From the NCBI GenBank assembly GCA_001510575.1, contig LNGK01000007.1:744001-808000 (forward strand): DNA of 64,000 bases, read 5' to 3'. This document shows positions 42,836-53,796 of this stretch, piece by piece. The DNA is from Knoxdaviesia capensis. Its lineage: Eukaryota > Ascomycota > Sordariomycetes > Microascales > Gondwanamycetaceae. How positions within the stretch are numbered: the stretch's first letter is position 1; the number at the start of each line of letters is the position of its first letter. The notes beneath the pieces are model-generated. The model did not search any database, was not told the DNA's origin, and saw only the letters and a program-made list of their open reading frames with translations. Made by a program: the position numbers and the translations under genes.

Positions 42836-45727
42836 ATGGATTACAGCGCAGGTTCTCTTCCCCCTATCCCAAAGCAGACTCGCCAACACTCGCGTCAAAA
42901 GTCTCTTCAGAAACATGGCCATTTCTCTGCCAGCGCCGCATCGGCTGCTGCCAACGCCGCATCGTCTTCAAGGCCGACTCCTGATGCTTCTTCCGGACCT
43001 GCTTTTCCTCCTGCTTCGCCCGAAGTCATCTCATCTCTCATCACTAGCTTAGACATTTATTCCAAGCCCTCTGGCACCCGCCCGGAATCTTCTTTCCTTA
43101 AACCTCTAAACTTCAGTCGGGACGGTAGCTTTGGCGTTGACTACGGTGCTTTTCTCCAACCCTCTCTCCAAGATCTTAAGGCTGCTCTCCCCGAATCTCT
43201 CGACGAGCTTGCCGCCAGCCCACCAGTCATTAAGACGGCGAAACCCCCCTCTGGATTCTCTCCCATTACTGCCCCTAAATCTCCAAACAGCAAGGAAGCC
43301 TCAGGCCTGAAAAACATTCTGCGCTCTAGCTCCCGGCCATCGTCTAAGGGTTCTGTCGGCTCGAAAGATGATACCCAGAGCATAGGTAACCTATCAATTG
43401 AACGTGGCTCGACATCGACTCCAGATCTGCATCGCTCCGGCTCACACGATAGCTGGGGCAAGAAACAAGGCCGCAGTCAGAAGGGCCTCATGTACATGAG
43501 CTCGAAGGAGAGGCTTCGGGAGAAAGAGATGGAGAAGAAGCGATCCAACATCGGCGCCGCCGGACCAAGTGGCAGCGCCGCTGCTGGAGCCATGGGTATC
43601 CGTCCCGACAGTATTCTTGCCGATATGCCCATTTCCGAGGAGCAGTCGACCACCAGCGAATCTCCAACAAAGGACAGCCTGCCGAGTCCTACCACCGACG
43701 GGCCGCAGCCCAGCCCGCGAAATATTCCCGCCCGTGACTCGTCACTGCGCAAAACCGGCTCTAACGCGAAACGGTCCTCTGGCCGGAATCCTCGCAACAA
43801 GCTCGACGGCGAGAACGCCATCCTAGAATCATCTGAGGCCGAGGCCCCGCACCCGACAGACTCTCAGCGTCGCCGGGGAGGAAAACATCAAACCCGTCTT
43901 TCTGACAGCAATATCCCCCGCCGGCGTGTCTCAGACTCTCACAACCTCCCTACATCTCCTACTGATTATACCCACACACTCTCTCTGACTGCTGGTTCTT
44001 CCAGTCGCCAAAATGGCAAGGGCAGCCGCGACGAGACACGAGGAATTGGTATCGCCATCTCCGGTGACGACCACGAGGCCGATGACTCGGCTCCATTTCC
44101 GTCCGTGGCTCAGGGGAGACGGAGAGACCACAGCCATGAACGGAGTGGTCGGAGGTCAGGCCGCTTCACCCCCGACCAACCGGACACCCTCCGCGTGAAG
44201 CGGAGTAGCTCCAAGTTGAAGCGCATGTCCAATGGCCCGACAAGTCCCAGGATCGACGAGGATACCGACAAGCGAGATGGTCGCTCACCCGAGCCAACCA
44301 TGCCAGCAGGGTATGAGCGGCCACAGAGTGCAGACTCGATCGACGATGCGGTGGAATCATACCTATGTTCCCCGCGACTCTCCCAGAAGATTCGCCATCC
44401 CCAGACTGGACGTGTCATATCGTTTTCTGAGGTTGGAGATTCCGAAGGCTCCGCCGTGTTCTGCTGTGTGGGTATGGGACTCACGCGGTACATCACCGCA
44501 TTTTATGATGAGCTGGCGCTCACTCTCAAGTTGCGGCTGATTACACCGGACCGCCCTGGTGTTGGAGACAGCGAGTCGTATGTTGACGGTACGGCGACTC
44601 CTTTGAGCTGGCCTGGTAAGAACTTTTCTCCCCCCTTGACCGTCTTTGCGACGTCCTTGGTCTTTGCTAGGACCAGTACAATATTGCAAACTAAGTTGCT
44701 AACCTCCATTTGCAAAATATTAGATGATGTGTACGCCATTTGCCAAGCACTCAAGATCAACAAGTTCTCAATCCTCGCCCACTCGGCTGGAGCGATCTAC
44801 GCCCTTGCCACAGCGCTGAGAATGCCTCAGCATATCCGCGGCCGAATCCATCTTCTGGCGCCGTGGATTCCCCCCTCGCAAATGAACGTCTTCGGAACCA
44901 CACAGTCCCTCCCCCCATCGAATGCGATCCCAACGTCCCAAAGAATTCTTCGGGCTCTTCCGACGCCTCTCCTCAAAGCAGCCAACAGCTCGTTCATGTC
45001 GGCTACTAGCAGCTCCATCACTAGCTCGCTCCCCAAGACACAAAAGCGTGGAAAGCGGAAGTCGAACACTGGAAAGGACACGCCGACTCTGGCCAATGGC
45101 CAGCGAAGTGCCAGTGCAACGCACGCCGCCCAAACCGATAAAGAGAATGTGGCGGGGCTCGCGGATACAAAACAGACCGACAAGCCCGATGTGAATGATG
45201 CCATGGCTGCCAGTGCGACGTCGGCGACGGCCATGGAGAATATGGATCTTGTGCGGCCTACGGGAACTACGGGACCGCGCAAGACTGACTCGACAGTGCT
45301 GGCCGCGGCGGCTGATGCGGTTGCCGACAAGGAGCGACAGCTGATCTACGATACTCGACTCACCCATGCCATCTGGGAGTTGGCGACCACGGGAGCGAAC
45401 CCGGCGGTGGACCTGCTCGTGTGTCTTGAGCGCAGACACACCATTGGGTTCCGGTATGTGGATATCACTCGACCGGTGGTGATTCACCACGGCTCGCGGG
45501 ATACCCGTGTGCCCGTGGAGAACGTCAAGTGGCTGGGCAAGACGATGCGCCGATGCGAAGTGCGGGTTCTTGAGGGTGAGGGCCACGGCCTGATGGCCAG
45601 CGCGACGGTCATGGGTTCCGTCCTTATGGAGATCTCCAAGGAGTGGGACGATTGGATGCGGGTCACTGGAAGCAGCGGCAGTTCGCGGCCAACGGAGCGA
45701 CCTCGCCGGGGTACGCTTGTGCGGTAA
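42836..45727 (+). CDS. Large alpha/beta-hydrolase fold protein with long disordered N-terminus
   Basis: The first ATG of the open frame is at 42836; the frame extends further upstream only from a TTG. Two exons, 42836-44615 and 44724-45727, give 927 aa. The 108-nt intron (GTAAGA to TTAG) is a multiple of three and has no stop, so the unspliced frame also reads through. Residues 1-490 are Ser/Pro/Arg-rich and look disordered. The hydrolase domain begins near residue 510 (IRHPQTGRVISFSEVGD). It has the oxyanion region VGMGLTRY, the nucleophile elbow AHSAG with S614, the acid in HHGSRDTRVP and the base histidine in EGEGHGLMAS, so the triad looks intact. A low-complexity insert of about 140 residues with basic KRGKRKS lies between the cap and the Asp/His part. 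Substrate is unknown. Confidence 0.88.
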   Translation: MDYSAGSLPPIPKQTRQHSRQKSLQKHGHFSASAASAAANAASSSRPTPDASSGPAFPPASPEVISSLITSLDIYSKPSGTRPESSFLKPLNFSRDGSFGVDYGAFLQPSLQDLKAALPESLDELAASPPVIKTAKPPSGFSPITAPKSPNSKEASGLKNILRSSSRPSSKGSVGSKDDTQSIGNLSIERGSTSTPDLHRSGSHDSWGKKQGRSQKGLMYMSSKERLREKEMEKKRSNIGAAGPSGSAAAGAMGIRPDSILADMPISEEQSTTSESPTKDSLPSPTTDGPQPSPRNIPARDSSLRKTGSNAKRSSGRNPRNKLDGENAILESSEAEAPHPTDSQRRRGGKHQTRLSDSNIPRRRVSDSHNLPTSPTDYTHTLSLTAGSSSRQNGKGSRDETRGIGIAISGDDHEADDSAPFPSVAQGRRRDHSHERSGRRSGRFTPDQPDTLRVKRSSSKLKRMSNGPTSPRIDEDTDKRDGRSPEPTMPAGYERPQSADSIDDAVESYLCSPRLSQKIRHPQTGRVISFSEVGDSEGSAVFCCVGMGLTRYITAFYDELALTLKLRLITPDRPGVGDSESYVDGTATPLSWPGKNFSPPLTVFATSLVFARTSTILQTKLLTSICKILDDVYAICQALKINKFSILAHSAGAIYALATALRMPQHIRGRIHLLAPWIPPSQMNVFGTTQSLPPSNAIPTSQRILRALPTPLLKAANSSFMSATSSSITSSLPKTQKRGKRKSNTGKDTPTLANGQRSASATHAAQTDKENVAGLADTKQTDKPDVNDAMAASATSATAMENMDLVRPTGTTGPRKTDSTVLAAAADAVADKERQLIYDTRLTHAIWELATTGANPAVDLLVCLERRHTIGFRYVDITRPVVIHHGSRDTRVPVENVKWLGKTMRRCEVRVLEGEGHGLMASATVMGSVLMEISKEWDDWMRVTGSSGSSRPTERPRRGTLVR

Positions 45728-47206
45728 TCCGGTGTCCGCTTTCATACCAGTGCTGTATATCCCGGTTTTATGCCTCTTTTCTCGCAGATTCTTCTTTTTT
45801 CCCCTTCCCGCACCCTGTTTTGAATGCTATATTCCCCAGTCGTCTCTCTCCTGAGACGATGATCGACTAATATCCCTTCGCTTTGTTTTTTTATGGTCTT
45901 GGGCCTGTCGGATCTATTGTTCTTTTTACTCAGCTGATTCTTGTTTCGTTCTATTATGTATTGCTATGGACTCTTGTTTTCTATCTTCGGTTTCCTCCTG
46001 TTTTGAGCTAACATGTACCAAAAGCTACGGCACGCACTTATACTCCTTATCATATCTCCTTAATTTTCCTAATGTCAGAATCTTCTCTCGTGTTCGATAG
46101 ATTCCCTCGTTTGTATCTAATATCTCTCGGGTTCAGCTGTTGTTTTGCCATTTCATGTTTCCAAGACATTTCCGCCACAGGTTGTTGTGTGTGTTTGCCG
46201 ATTTGTGTGTCTCAACTGTAAATGGAGAGGGCCGGCACAGAACATGAATGCGAGTGAATGGATTGGTGGGCTTGTATGTGATTCAGTGTCAGGTCTGCCC
46301 ACGATTTTCTGCAGGATCCCGCTACAACGGACTGTCACGGCATTGCATCTGGCCTGGAACAAGCATCTGGACGTGAGAGTCGTGGAGTCAGACCGGAGAT
46401 TCATCATCACATGACGAACCACACGTGAGCAGTCTCGAACCCTAAGTCTGTTGCGTTCATATTTCTGCCGGCCAATCATGGATCCCCGCCTTGTCTTTCC
46501 CTCCTGACCGCCTTTCTTTTCTGACCCTCCCTCCCACTTTTTTTTTCTTGGGCGTGCTTAATCTTTCTTCCCTCCTCCAACTCCTCCAACTGCCTATTTT
46601 TATCGTTTTTCCATATCAACCAACGACCGTGCCAAAGTTTCCCCAAGTCCGCTGTGGTTTTTTGTCTCGTGTACTTTTTGGCTTTTCGGTATCTTACTCT
46701 CCATTCTCAGGTTCCCTTGAGTCTTTCACGTCTTTTCAACTACTCCGGTATGCTTATATTTCGGTTTTGGGGGATTTTCCTCTCGTCTGTTGGTTTTCTT
46801 TTGCCTATTTCATGTTCTGTGGGTGCTGGAGATGACTAACTTATAGCATCGTGATCTTCTTACTTCAGCAGCTCTGTCGCAATCGTGATCGTCACCACTT
46901 TCGCAGCATTTTCCTGTTAGAGGAATCCTCATAAGTGCTTGCTGTTTTCTCTTTACTGCTGCTTTCTCGAATCCTCGCTCTCAAACCCTATGAGACGTGC
47001 CTTCTTTGCTCCAACCCTCTAAAGCCCTCGATCACGCCAATCATAGCGATGACCTCAACTCCAACATCCGCCGAGAACAAGTTATTATTTCCCGACCGCA
47101 TTGATATTGTTTAGGCCGTGACTACCGTATTCTTTCGACTTGTGTCGAAGTATCAATCTTCCCCTCATACCCTCCCTCCCCATACTCGACTTGGCCGCCC
47201 ATCACC
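45728..47206. other. Intergenic between hydrolase and brf1
   Basis: No gene is supported. The DNA is T-rich to 46140. A CACGTG hexamer (46422-46427) and a telomere-like GAACCCTAAG (46437-46446) stand about 770 bp upstream of brf1, and the 700 bp before brf1 are C/T-rich. Confidence 0.7.
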
Positions 47207-49537
47207 ATGTCGTCCTTTCTCACCCCTGCGAAGCGGCCACAGCAGGGCACGGCGATCCGGCCCCGAGCTTTACAACGCCCCAACCCGGTGCGCATGGCCC
47301 GCGAGAATGAAGAGCGTCGCCAACGAGCTGCGTCTGTCGGTCTCAACGCCGCTGCCGTCAAGTCCTCAGCCACACCCATGCCGTCGTCTGGCCGCATGCA
47401 ATGTCCCAACAAGAGCTGTCCGAAGCCCGATGTGGTCGACGGCATCTGTCGGTCTTGCGGTCGTGTTGTCGACGACAGCAACATTGTTTCCGAAGTTCAG
47501 TTCGGCGAGTCCTCGTCCGGTGCCGCCATTGTGCAGGGTAGCTATATTGGAGCTGACCAGGCCGGTGTCCGCAGCCTGGGCCCCAACTTCCGTCGCGTCG
47601 GCGGGTCCGAGGACCGCGAGAAGTCGCTGCGCGAGGCGCGTCAGCTGATCCAGGGATTTGCGCAGCAGCTAAACCTGAGCGAGGCGCTGGTGAACTCTGC
47701 CGTGCAGGCGTTCAAGCTGGCGTCGAACGCCAACTTTGTGCAGGGTCGCTCGCTGCACGGCGTGGCGGCGGTGTGTCTGTATGTGGCGTGCCGCAACGAG
47801 CCGCCGTGCAAGATCATGCTGCTGGACCTTGCCGATCTGGTGCAAATCAACGTGTTCAAGCTTGGCCGAACCTTCAAAGCTTTCAACAAGGCCATCCCTA
47901 TCTGCAGCGGTGGCTTCGACCCGGTGTACCCGGAGGACCTGATCTACCGGTTTGCCACGAAGCTGGAGTTCCATAACATGACGACCAAGGTTGCCGAAGA
48001 CGCTGTCAGACTGGTGCGCCGCATGAGCCGGGACTGGATGGTCATGGGCCGCCGGCCGTCAGGCATCTGCGGCGCGTGTCTCCTCATGGCGGCGCGCATG
48101 AACAACTTCCGCCGCACCGTGCGCGAGGTGGTGTACATTGTCAAAGTCACCAACCATACCATCCAAAACCGCCTCGAGGAGTTCAAGTTCACCGAATCGA
48201 GTGCCATGACGGTCGAGGACTTCTTGACCCAGGATCTCCTGGAGTCGTCGCACGACCCGCCGTCGTTCTACCGGAAGACCGAGGAGTACCAGTCCAAGAT
48301 CCGCGAGAAGAGTCGCAAGCGGAAGCGCACTGCCTCGCTGGCTGCCCCGGCATCTGAGACACCCGGCCCGGATGCCGCTGCTGTCCCGCCTGATCAACAG
48401 ACTGCTGCTTCGGCGTCTTCTTCCAGCCAGACTGCTGCCCCGCCCCGCATTGATGCTGATGGATTTGCCATTCCTGCTCTTCCGGCCAGCCAAGTGCTTG
48501 CTGATGGCGCTGTCCCCGATCTTGAAGAACTTACTGCGTTTGATAGCGACGCTGCTTTAAACCAGCTAGCCCAGAGTTTTGGTGACCAAGTCGCGCGTCT
48601 CCAGGGGAGCACAAAGCCCAAGCCACTGCCCGGCAAAGAAGAATCCACCGTTCCTGAAGAGCAGAAGCAGCTGGAGCCGGGTCAGGAGCAGCAAGATGAG
48701 GACTCGGCGGAGCTTACCAAGAACGGCACCGTCCGCAAACGCGCGGCGCGCAAGGCACAGCCTCAGCTACCCGTCGACGAGGATTGGGAGGAAGACGAGG
48801 CCGACCTCGAAGCTCAGATCTCGGAGATCTTCAACGACCCGCACACGCAGGAGCACGCGAGCGCATACACGACGGCGCAGGCGCGAGCCGAGCAGCACCG
48901 CCAGTTGGCGCTTGCTGCGCAGCCGCCGCGCGACGTGTCGATGAACCCGGAGATCGGCGAGGACGAGTTTGCGCACGACCCGGAGGTGAACAACTGCCTG
49001 CTCAGCGAAGAAGAGACCCGCATGAAGGAGCTGGTGTGGTCGAACGAGAACAAGGACTGGCTGCGCAGCCAGCAGGAGAAGGTGTTCCGGCTGAAGCTGG
49101 CGGCCGACAAGCCCAAGCAGACGCGGCGACGCAAGAAGCGGCCGCGCATCGGCGAGGGCCAGACGTCGCCGGCCAGCACGCCGGCCGATGCGGCGGTCTC
49201 GGTGATCAAGGAGCGCGCGTGGTCGAAGCGCATCAACTACGACGCCATCCGCAGCCTGTTCGACGTCGGCGACACCACACCCGACGACGACGACACCGAC
49301 GATGCGCGCAGCGCTGCTACTACCACCGCTGCGCGCTCAGCTGCTGCGGGCAGTGTCGCCGGCCGGTCGGTGGCGGATGACGACGACGGACCCGGCAGTC
49401 CTCCCGGATCGGACGATGAAGAGGAGGAAGAGGAGGACCTGGATGATGAGGACGGTGGCGAGGAGGAGGAGTTTTACGGCGAAGACGGGGGTGAGGAGGA
49501 GTATGACCAGGATGAAGAGGTGTACGATGAGGAGTAA
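47207..49537 (+). CDS. brf1: TFIIIB subunit Brf1 (RNA polymerase III initiation factor)
   Basis: A single exon of 776 aa. Brf1 joins TBP and Bdp1 at tRNA and 5S genes and recruits RNA polymerase III. The N-terminal zinc ribbon has C66, C71, C81 and C84 (fungal C-x4-C...C-x2-C spacing), followed by NIVSEVQFGE. Two cyclin-like TFIIB repeats follow: about 125-210 (SLHGVAAVCLYVACR) and about 225-315 (RPSGICGACLLMAARM). The Brf1-specific homology block lies near 590-630 (LLSEEETRMKELVW, then WLRSQQEKV). The C-terminal 60 residues are almost all acidic (Glu/Asp with Gly/Tyr). A basic leader precedes the ribbon, as in other filamentous fungi. Confidence 0.97.
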   Translation: MSSFLTPAKRPQQGTAIRPRALQRPNPVRMARENEERRQRAASVGLNAAAVKSSATPMPSSGRMQCPNKSCPKPDVVDGICRSCGRVVDDSNIVSEVQFGESSSGAAIVQGSYIGADQAGVRSLGPNFRRVGGSEDREKSLREARQLIQGFAQQLNLSEALVNSAVQAFKLASNANFVQGRSLHGVAAVCLYVACRNEPPCKIMLLDLADLVQINVFKLGRTFKAFNKAIPICSGGFDPVYPEDLIYRFATKLEFHNMTTKVAEDAVRLVRRMSRDWMVMGRRPSGICGACLLMAARMNNFRRTVREVVYIVKVTNHTIQNRLEEFKFTESSAMTVEDFLTQDLLESSHDPPSFYRKTEEYQSKIREKSRKRKRTASLAAPASETPGPDAAAVPPDQQTAASASSSSQTAAPPRIDADGFAIPALPASQVLADGAVPDLEELTAFDSDAALNQLAQSFGDQVARLQGSTKPKPLPGKEESTVPEEQKQLEPGQEQQDEDSAELTKNGTVRKRAARKAQPQLPVDEDWEEDEADLEAQISEIFNDPHTQEHASAYTTAQARAEQHRQLALAAQPPRDVSMNPEIGEDEFAHDPEVNNCLLSEEETRMKELVWSNENKDWLRSQQEKVFRLKLAADKPKQTRRRKKRPRIGEGQTSPASTPADAAVSVIKERAWSKRINYDAIRSLFDVGDTTPDDDDTDDARSAATTTAARSAAAGSVAGRSVADDDDGPGSPPGSDDEEEEEEDLDDEDGGEEEEFYGEDGGEEEYDQDEEVYDEE

Positions 49538-50110
49538 GCGTCTTTTCTTTTTTTTTTTTTTTTGCTTTTTTGTTTTATTCTGTGTTTCCTTTTTGTATTC
49601 TCCAGTCTTGGGATGCAAGTGTGTTTATTAGGGAGGAGTTAAAACTTTGGCGTTCATTCGAGAGCCTCTAGACGTCTTGTTGGCCTCGTGGGGGGAGTTT
49701 CTACTGGTTATTCTGGGCATGAGCACGCTTCCTCGGCTTCATTGCTTTCGCGGTTATGGAGGTTATTTTCGGTAGCATCATGTTTGGTTTTTCTTTCTTT
49801 TTCTTTTTTTTTGTCTTCACCAGTAAGATGCTGCTGCCTACGTGTTCGTCTTGATGTAGTGTCTCTTGAAGGGCTTGTGGAAAAGAAAAGAAATGCCCTG
49901 TGGGATGCTCAAAACACGTAAGACGAAAGGAGGGGGCCGTAGAGCGATTTAGAGTGGTACCCCGAACCCCGTATAAAGCGGATCCGCCACCGGGTCAAGT
50001 GACGCGCCCGCCATTGCAGCGCCGCGCGGGAGCCGGAACGGCGCGCCGGGGGAGCCGAAGGGGCGTTTACGGCAGATTGGGGGGGAGGTTTTATTTTATT
50101 TTAATATTTT

Positions 50111-50131
50111 GTATATATATATATATATATT
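50111..50131. repeat. (TA)n microsatellite
   Basis: About ten TA units. It is too far (about 220 bp) from the next start codon to be called a TATA box with confidence. Confidence 0.85.
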
Positions 50132-50291
50132 TATTGGTTTCTGGGCCTGCGATTCAAAACGAGGGATACCCCCGCATGTATCTTATGTAAAACGATAAAC
50201 GCCATCCATCGTATAGCATTTATTCTCTGGCCTCGGAGTTTATCCCTCTCTTTTTCATCTGTAAGCTTCGGAGTAGATGCCCCGCGAACCG

Positions 50292-50302
50292 AACCCTAAC
50301 CC
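50292..50302. promoter_or_regulatory. Telobox AACCCTAACCC
   Basis: An exact match to one and a half telomere repeats, 53 bp upstream of the DUF1349 start codon, a position compatible with a proximal promoter element. Confidence 0.45.
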
Positions 50303-50354
50303 ACAACCCCGCCAACCACCAGACACGCCCAACACCGCACAAACAACAAACACG

Positions 50355-51055
50355 ATGAGCTCCCTCGCCGGCCCCATTGAAGCCGCCCCCGGCACCGATC
50401 TGTGGCGCAAGCCGCCGTCAACCGCCGTGTGGAACGGTAAGTGTGCGCGGCCTTGATCTCCCAGTGCCGGTCCCGCGCCGGGTGCGCTCAGCTAACCTCC
50501 ACGGGTCTTTCTGTAGCACCCACCCGTCTCTCGCCCGCACACCCAGTCTCATCCTTCCACAGCGCCCGCGTGACCATCGCCGGCGCGTGGGAGCACCGCT
50601 ACGACCAGGCCGGGCTGGTGCTGCTCTTCGCGCCGCCGGCTGCCGAGACCGCCAGCAGCAGCAGCAGCAGCAGCGGGGAGCCGACGAAGTGGATCAAGGC
50701 CGGCATCAAGCTGTACGCCGGCGCGCCGCACGTGTCGGTGGTGGCGTGCGATGTGTGGACCGATTGGAGCGTGGTGCGGGCCGGCCCGGGCTCCGCCAGC
50801 ACCATCACCCCCACCACCACCACCACCACCACGACGCTGGTGGCGCGTGCCGAGCGCGACGAGCTGGGCGCCTCGGTGTGGGTGTACGTCCTCGGGGACG
50901 GCCAGAAAGAGACTCCTGTCCGCGAGATCTGCTTCCCGGCGGCGCTGGCGGATGGCTGGACCGTGCAGGTCGGGGTCATGGCGGCGCGGCCGTTTGCGGA
51001 GACGCACGAGCGGCTGAAGGCGGAGATTGTGGCGTTTGACGTCGAGTGGAAGTGA
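50355..51055 (+). CDS. DUF1349 family protein (Ree1-like)
   Basis: Two exons, 50355-50436 and 50517-51055, with an 80-nt intron (GTAAGT to TGTAG), give 206 aa. After the short first exon come the conserved features of the DUF1349 beta-sandwich: GAWEHRYDQAGLVLLF, WIKAGIKLYAGAPHVSVVACD, then TDWSVV, and VGVMAARPF near the end. Bacterial and fungal members are concanavalin-like; yeast Ree1, in a related group, is linked to enolase regulation, but no activity is proven for the family. Two homopolymer tracts (seven Ser at about 72-78 and eight Thr near 127-134) are encoded by trinucleotide repeats. Confidence 0.87.
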
Positions 51056-53796
51056 TTTCGCTTGTCCAGACTACCTGTGCGGAACGATCTACCGGGTGAA
51101 TGTCCAACATAATAACACTATCTACACGTTATATTCACAGCAGCATGGCATTTCACAGAACGGATATCGTGCCGAAGCGGGAAACCAGTGTATTGTCTAA
51201 GTTGAAAAAACGAGGACCCCAACAGGGGCGGGCAAACTCAATCTGCAACACCCGTTTCGCAACTTGAAGCCGCAATCAACCTAGTCTGGCTAGATTATAT
51301 TGCAACCCCGTATAAAAGATTTCCACGTAATAACAACCGGTGAAAACCCCCTCCAAGAAACCCTCTCCTCTCATGGAATCCATCAAGACCACCTCGCCAA
51401 AGAAAAAGATAGCATTCTCGGGAAAAAAACAAAACAGGAGCGAGGGTGGTGGTGGAACAGCCCAGAGAGGAGGGGAAGAGAAGAGAGAAGATGTGAGAGA
51501 TAACTGAAGGACCGAAAAAAAAAAAAAGAAATTGCCGGAAAAAAGAAGCAGGGCGGAAAACCCGGGTCTGGCGGTCCTGACCGCCGGGAAACGCCGGTCC
51601 GCCGGTCTTTGTTTTTTTTTTCTCGAGTATAAGTTGCGGAACCGCAAAAGAAAAATGACGAGTGTGCTCTCAATCTGAAAGGATGTGCAGGAGGGGAAAG
51701 AAAACACAGAAAAAAAGAGCAAGAACAATAGACCCTTGACCGGACCGGGTTTTCTCTTCCAGCGATTTCCCGTCTCTGTCAATTGCATGAGCACCTGGAT
51801 TAATATTTCTAGAACACGAAAACAAGCAAGCACAATGGACAAAGGAAAACAGCGTTTCTCAAACGAGTGTGGGTGGAAAAAAAAGAAAACCAAGTGATTT
51901 CCGAAAAAGGGGGACGGTGTGATGCTCCGTTTAGGGGTTCTCGTCCCCGGTGGAGATGATTGGGGGGGTGAAATGAGACACGGAAGGAAAAAGCAGGCTG
52001 TGTGAGGGGATTCTTCCGTTCACGGTTCTCCCCCGGGAAACAAAATGCCAGCCGGGACCACGTCCTCCGTCGGACCTCAAGGAGACTTCGAAAAGCGCCC
52101 GCAGGCACACCAGCGAAGCCATCCCCGTATAGCGAGGATCCGGGCGAAGGACCGGCCCGGGAGACGTTCCCGGGAAGAGAGAGAAAAAAATGAAGCCGGA
52201 CCGGGATTTTCTCTTTCGTTCTTTCGAGAAAATCTCAAAGCCCCCCCTTCGTTTTCTCAGCTCTGCCGTTTTCCCCTATCTCCGCGGACGGTGAGACCAG
52301 ACGACACCCGCGAAAAATCGGCTCGACTCTGCTTCAGCGAGCTCATTGCAGAAAGCTCCATCCAAAGTTTCCCAGAAAAAACAGAAAGGGAAGAAAAAAA
52401 AGGAAAACACTAACTCCGGACTTCAGCGCGGAGGATCTGGCGCTGGATTCATTCTCTCTGTGTGGGCGTATATGCTTTGCAAGACCCGAAAAACAAGCAG
52501 GTGACAAAGGGAAAGAAAGTTTAAGACGCCTCAAACGAGAGTTGGGTGAGAGGTGGTTTCTCAGAATAGAGGGAAGACCAATGATGGAAAACACACTGCC
52601 GACCTCAGCGCAAGGAGTCTCTCTCCCCTTTTCCCTAGCCCCATCAAGAGGCCGGAGAAAAAAAGACAGGCCCGAGCCGCCTATAGTCTCAACAACACGC
52701 CGTGTGTATCTCGATCCGGGGGCCCTCCTCTGGAGTTGGGTTCCAGGAACACGGCAATAAGAGAAACGCCCTGGACAGCGTGCACGGGGTTCCTTGCGAG
52801 TCTTCGTCCGAAGGGGCCATGCTGGGAGAGAAACGAACAGATTGAGTCTGTCCCGGCAGACCCCGGAGATTAGAAGTGTCCGTATATCAGAAAAGAAAAG
52901 AAGCAGGATAAAAACCAGAATTGGATTGGAGAGATGTTTTTTTTTTGTCTTATAGGATCAGGTTTTATGCAAAACGGAAGTATTTCAATCTGAATAGGAC
53001 GCCGGCGGAGGAAGACGCAAAGAACGGCAGAACGACAAGCAGACGGTCCAGGAGAGTCGTGGTCCAGGAAAAAGGCAACAAGAATATGAAGCCGAGACGA
53101 GAGTCGCATCCAGAGGAGCACAGGAAACAGACCGAATCCGGACCAATATAGCAAAAAGACAAGCGCGTATAAAAAAAAGGAAGTCAGACTCGACCGGAGT
53201 CGAACAATTGGAGTTGAGAGGATAAACCGACGTCGAAAGCCAGTTCTCAAAAGGAGAGAAAGCCCAAGAGAAAAAAGTCGACAAAAGCCTTGAAGAAGAC
53301 CGTGAAGAACAACCAAGATAAAACACATCCATAGATAAGAAGCTCGCACGCAATCTCGTGGGATGGGAAAAAGCCAGATGACAAGAAAAATAAGAATCGC
53401 TCCGCTCGGCGCCGAAAAATCATCCCATGGTCGGGGCAAAAACCAGATAAAAAACCACATAAAAAGAGTGAGCAGCAAATTCAAATCGTCAGTCGTCAAA
53501 GTAGAGGAAATTGAGTAAAGAGTTTGTGTTTGAAGTTGTCGTTGGTGATGTTTTTTTCATGTTTTCTTTGCTCGAGAAAAAGACGGCAAATAGAAAAACT
53601 TTGATGGGACAAGAGTAGCAGAAAGGAAAGCGAGAAACCCGAAATCGCAGGTCTCCGTAAATACCGGCCGGAAGATTAAGAACGGGGAAAAGGAAGAAGA
53701 CGAGAAAAGAAAGCGGACAAGAGAAATCAGAAAAGAAAAAAAAAAGAGGGCGGTCCAGAACCTGTAAGTGAAACTGAACTGCACAACGATCACCCT
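51056..53796. other. Purine-rich noncoding tract
   Basis: 2.7 kb downstream of both flanking genes, in which the + strand from about 51290 is strongly A/G-rich. The minus strand therefore yields long hydrophobic false frames of 205-209 codons, which I do not accept as genes. Diverged repeated segments occur inside (51813-51881 compared with 52485-52555; 52402-52436 compared with 52586-52619). A 7-bp perfect hairpin GGCGGTC-CT-GACCGCC lies at 51570-51585. Elsewhere in the window such asymmetry marks leaders of minus-strand genes, but none lies below this tract. Confidence 0.6.

Larger units (their letters stand above)
49538..50354. other. Intergenic between brf1 and the DUF1349 gene
   Basis: About 820 bp without a gene. 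A TA dinucleotide array (50111-50131) and a telomere-like AACCCTAACCC (50292-50302), 53 bp before the next start codon, are the only notable elements. Confidence 0.8.

Noticed and set aside
46430..46470. GGGTTCGAGA (minus strand) resembling a tRNA B box
   Set aside because: No matching A box or acceptor stem upstream; more likely part of the telomere-like box at 46437-46446.
51276..51893. 205-codon Phe/Leu-rich frame on the minus strand
   Set aside because: Same cause: poly-T and C/T-rich DNA produce long Phe/Ser/Leu runs. No recognisable domain.
52870..53499. 209-codon hydrophobic frame on the minus strand downstream of the BTB gene
   Set aside because: Its Leu/Phe/Ser/Arg-rich composition follows directly from the pyrimidine-rich strand (T at second codon positions). 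It shows no motif or family and does not look like a designed membrane protein.
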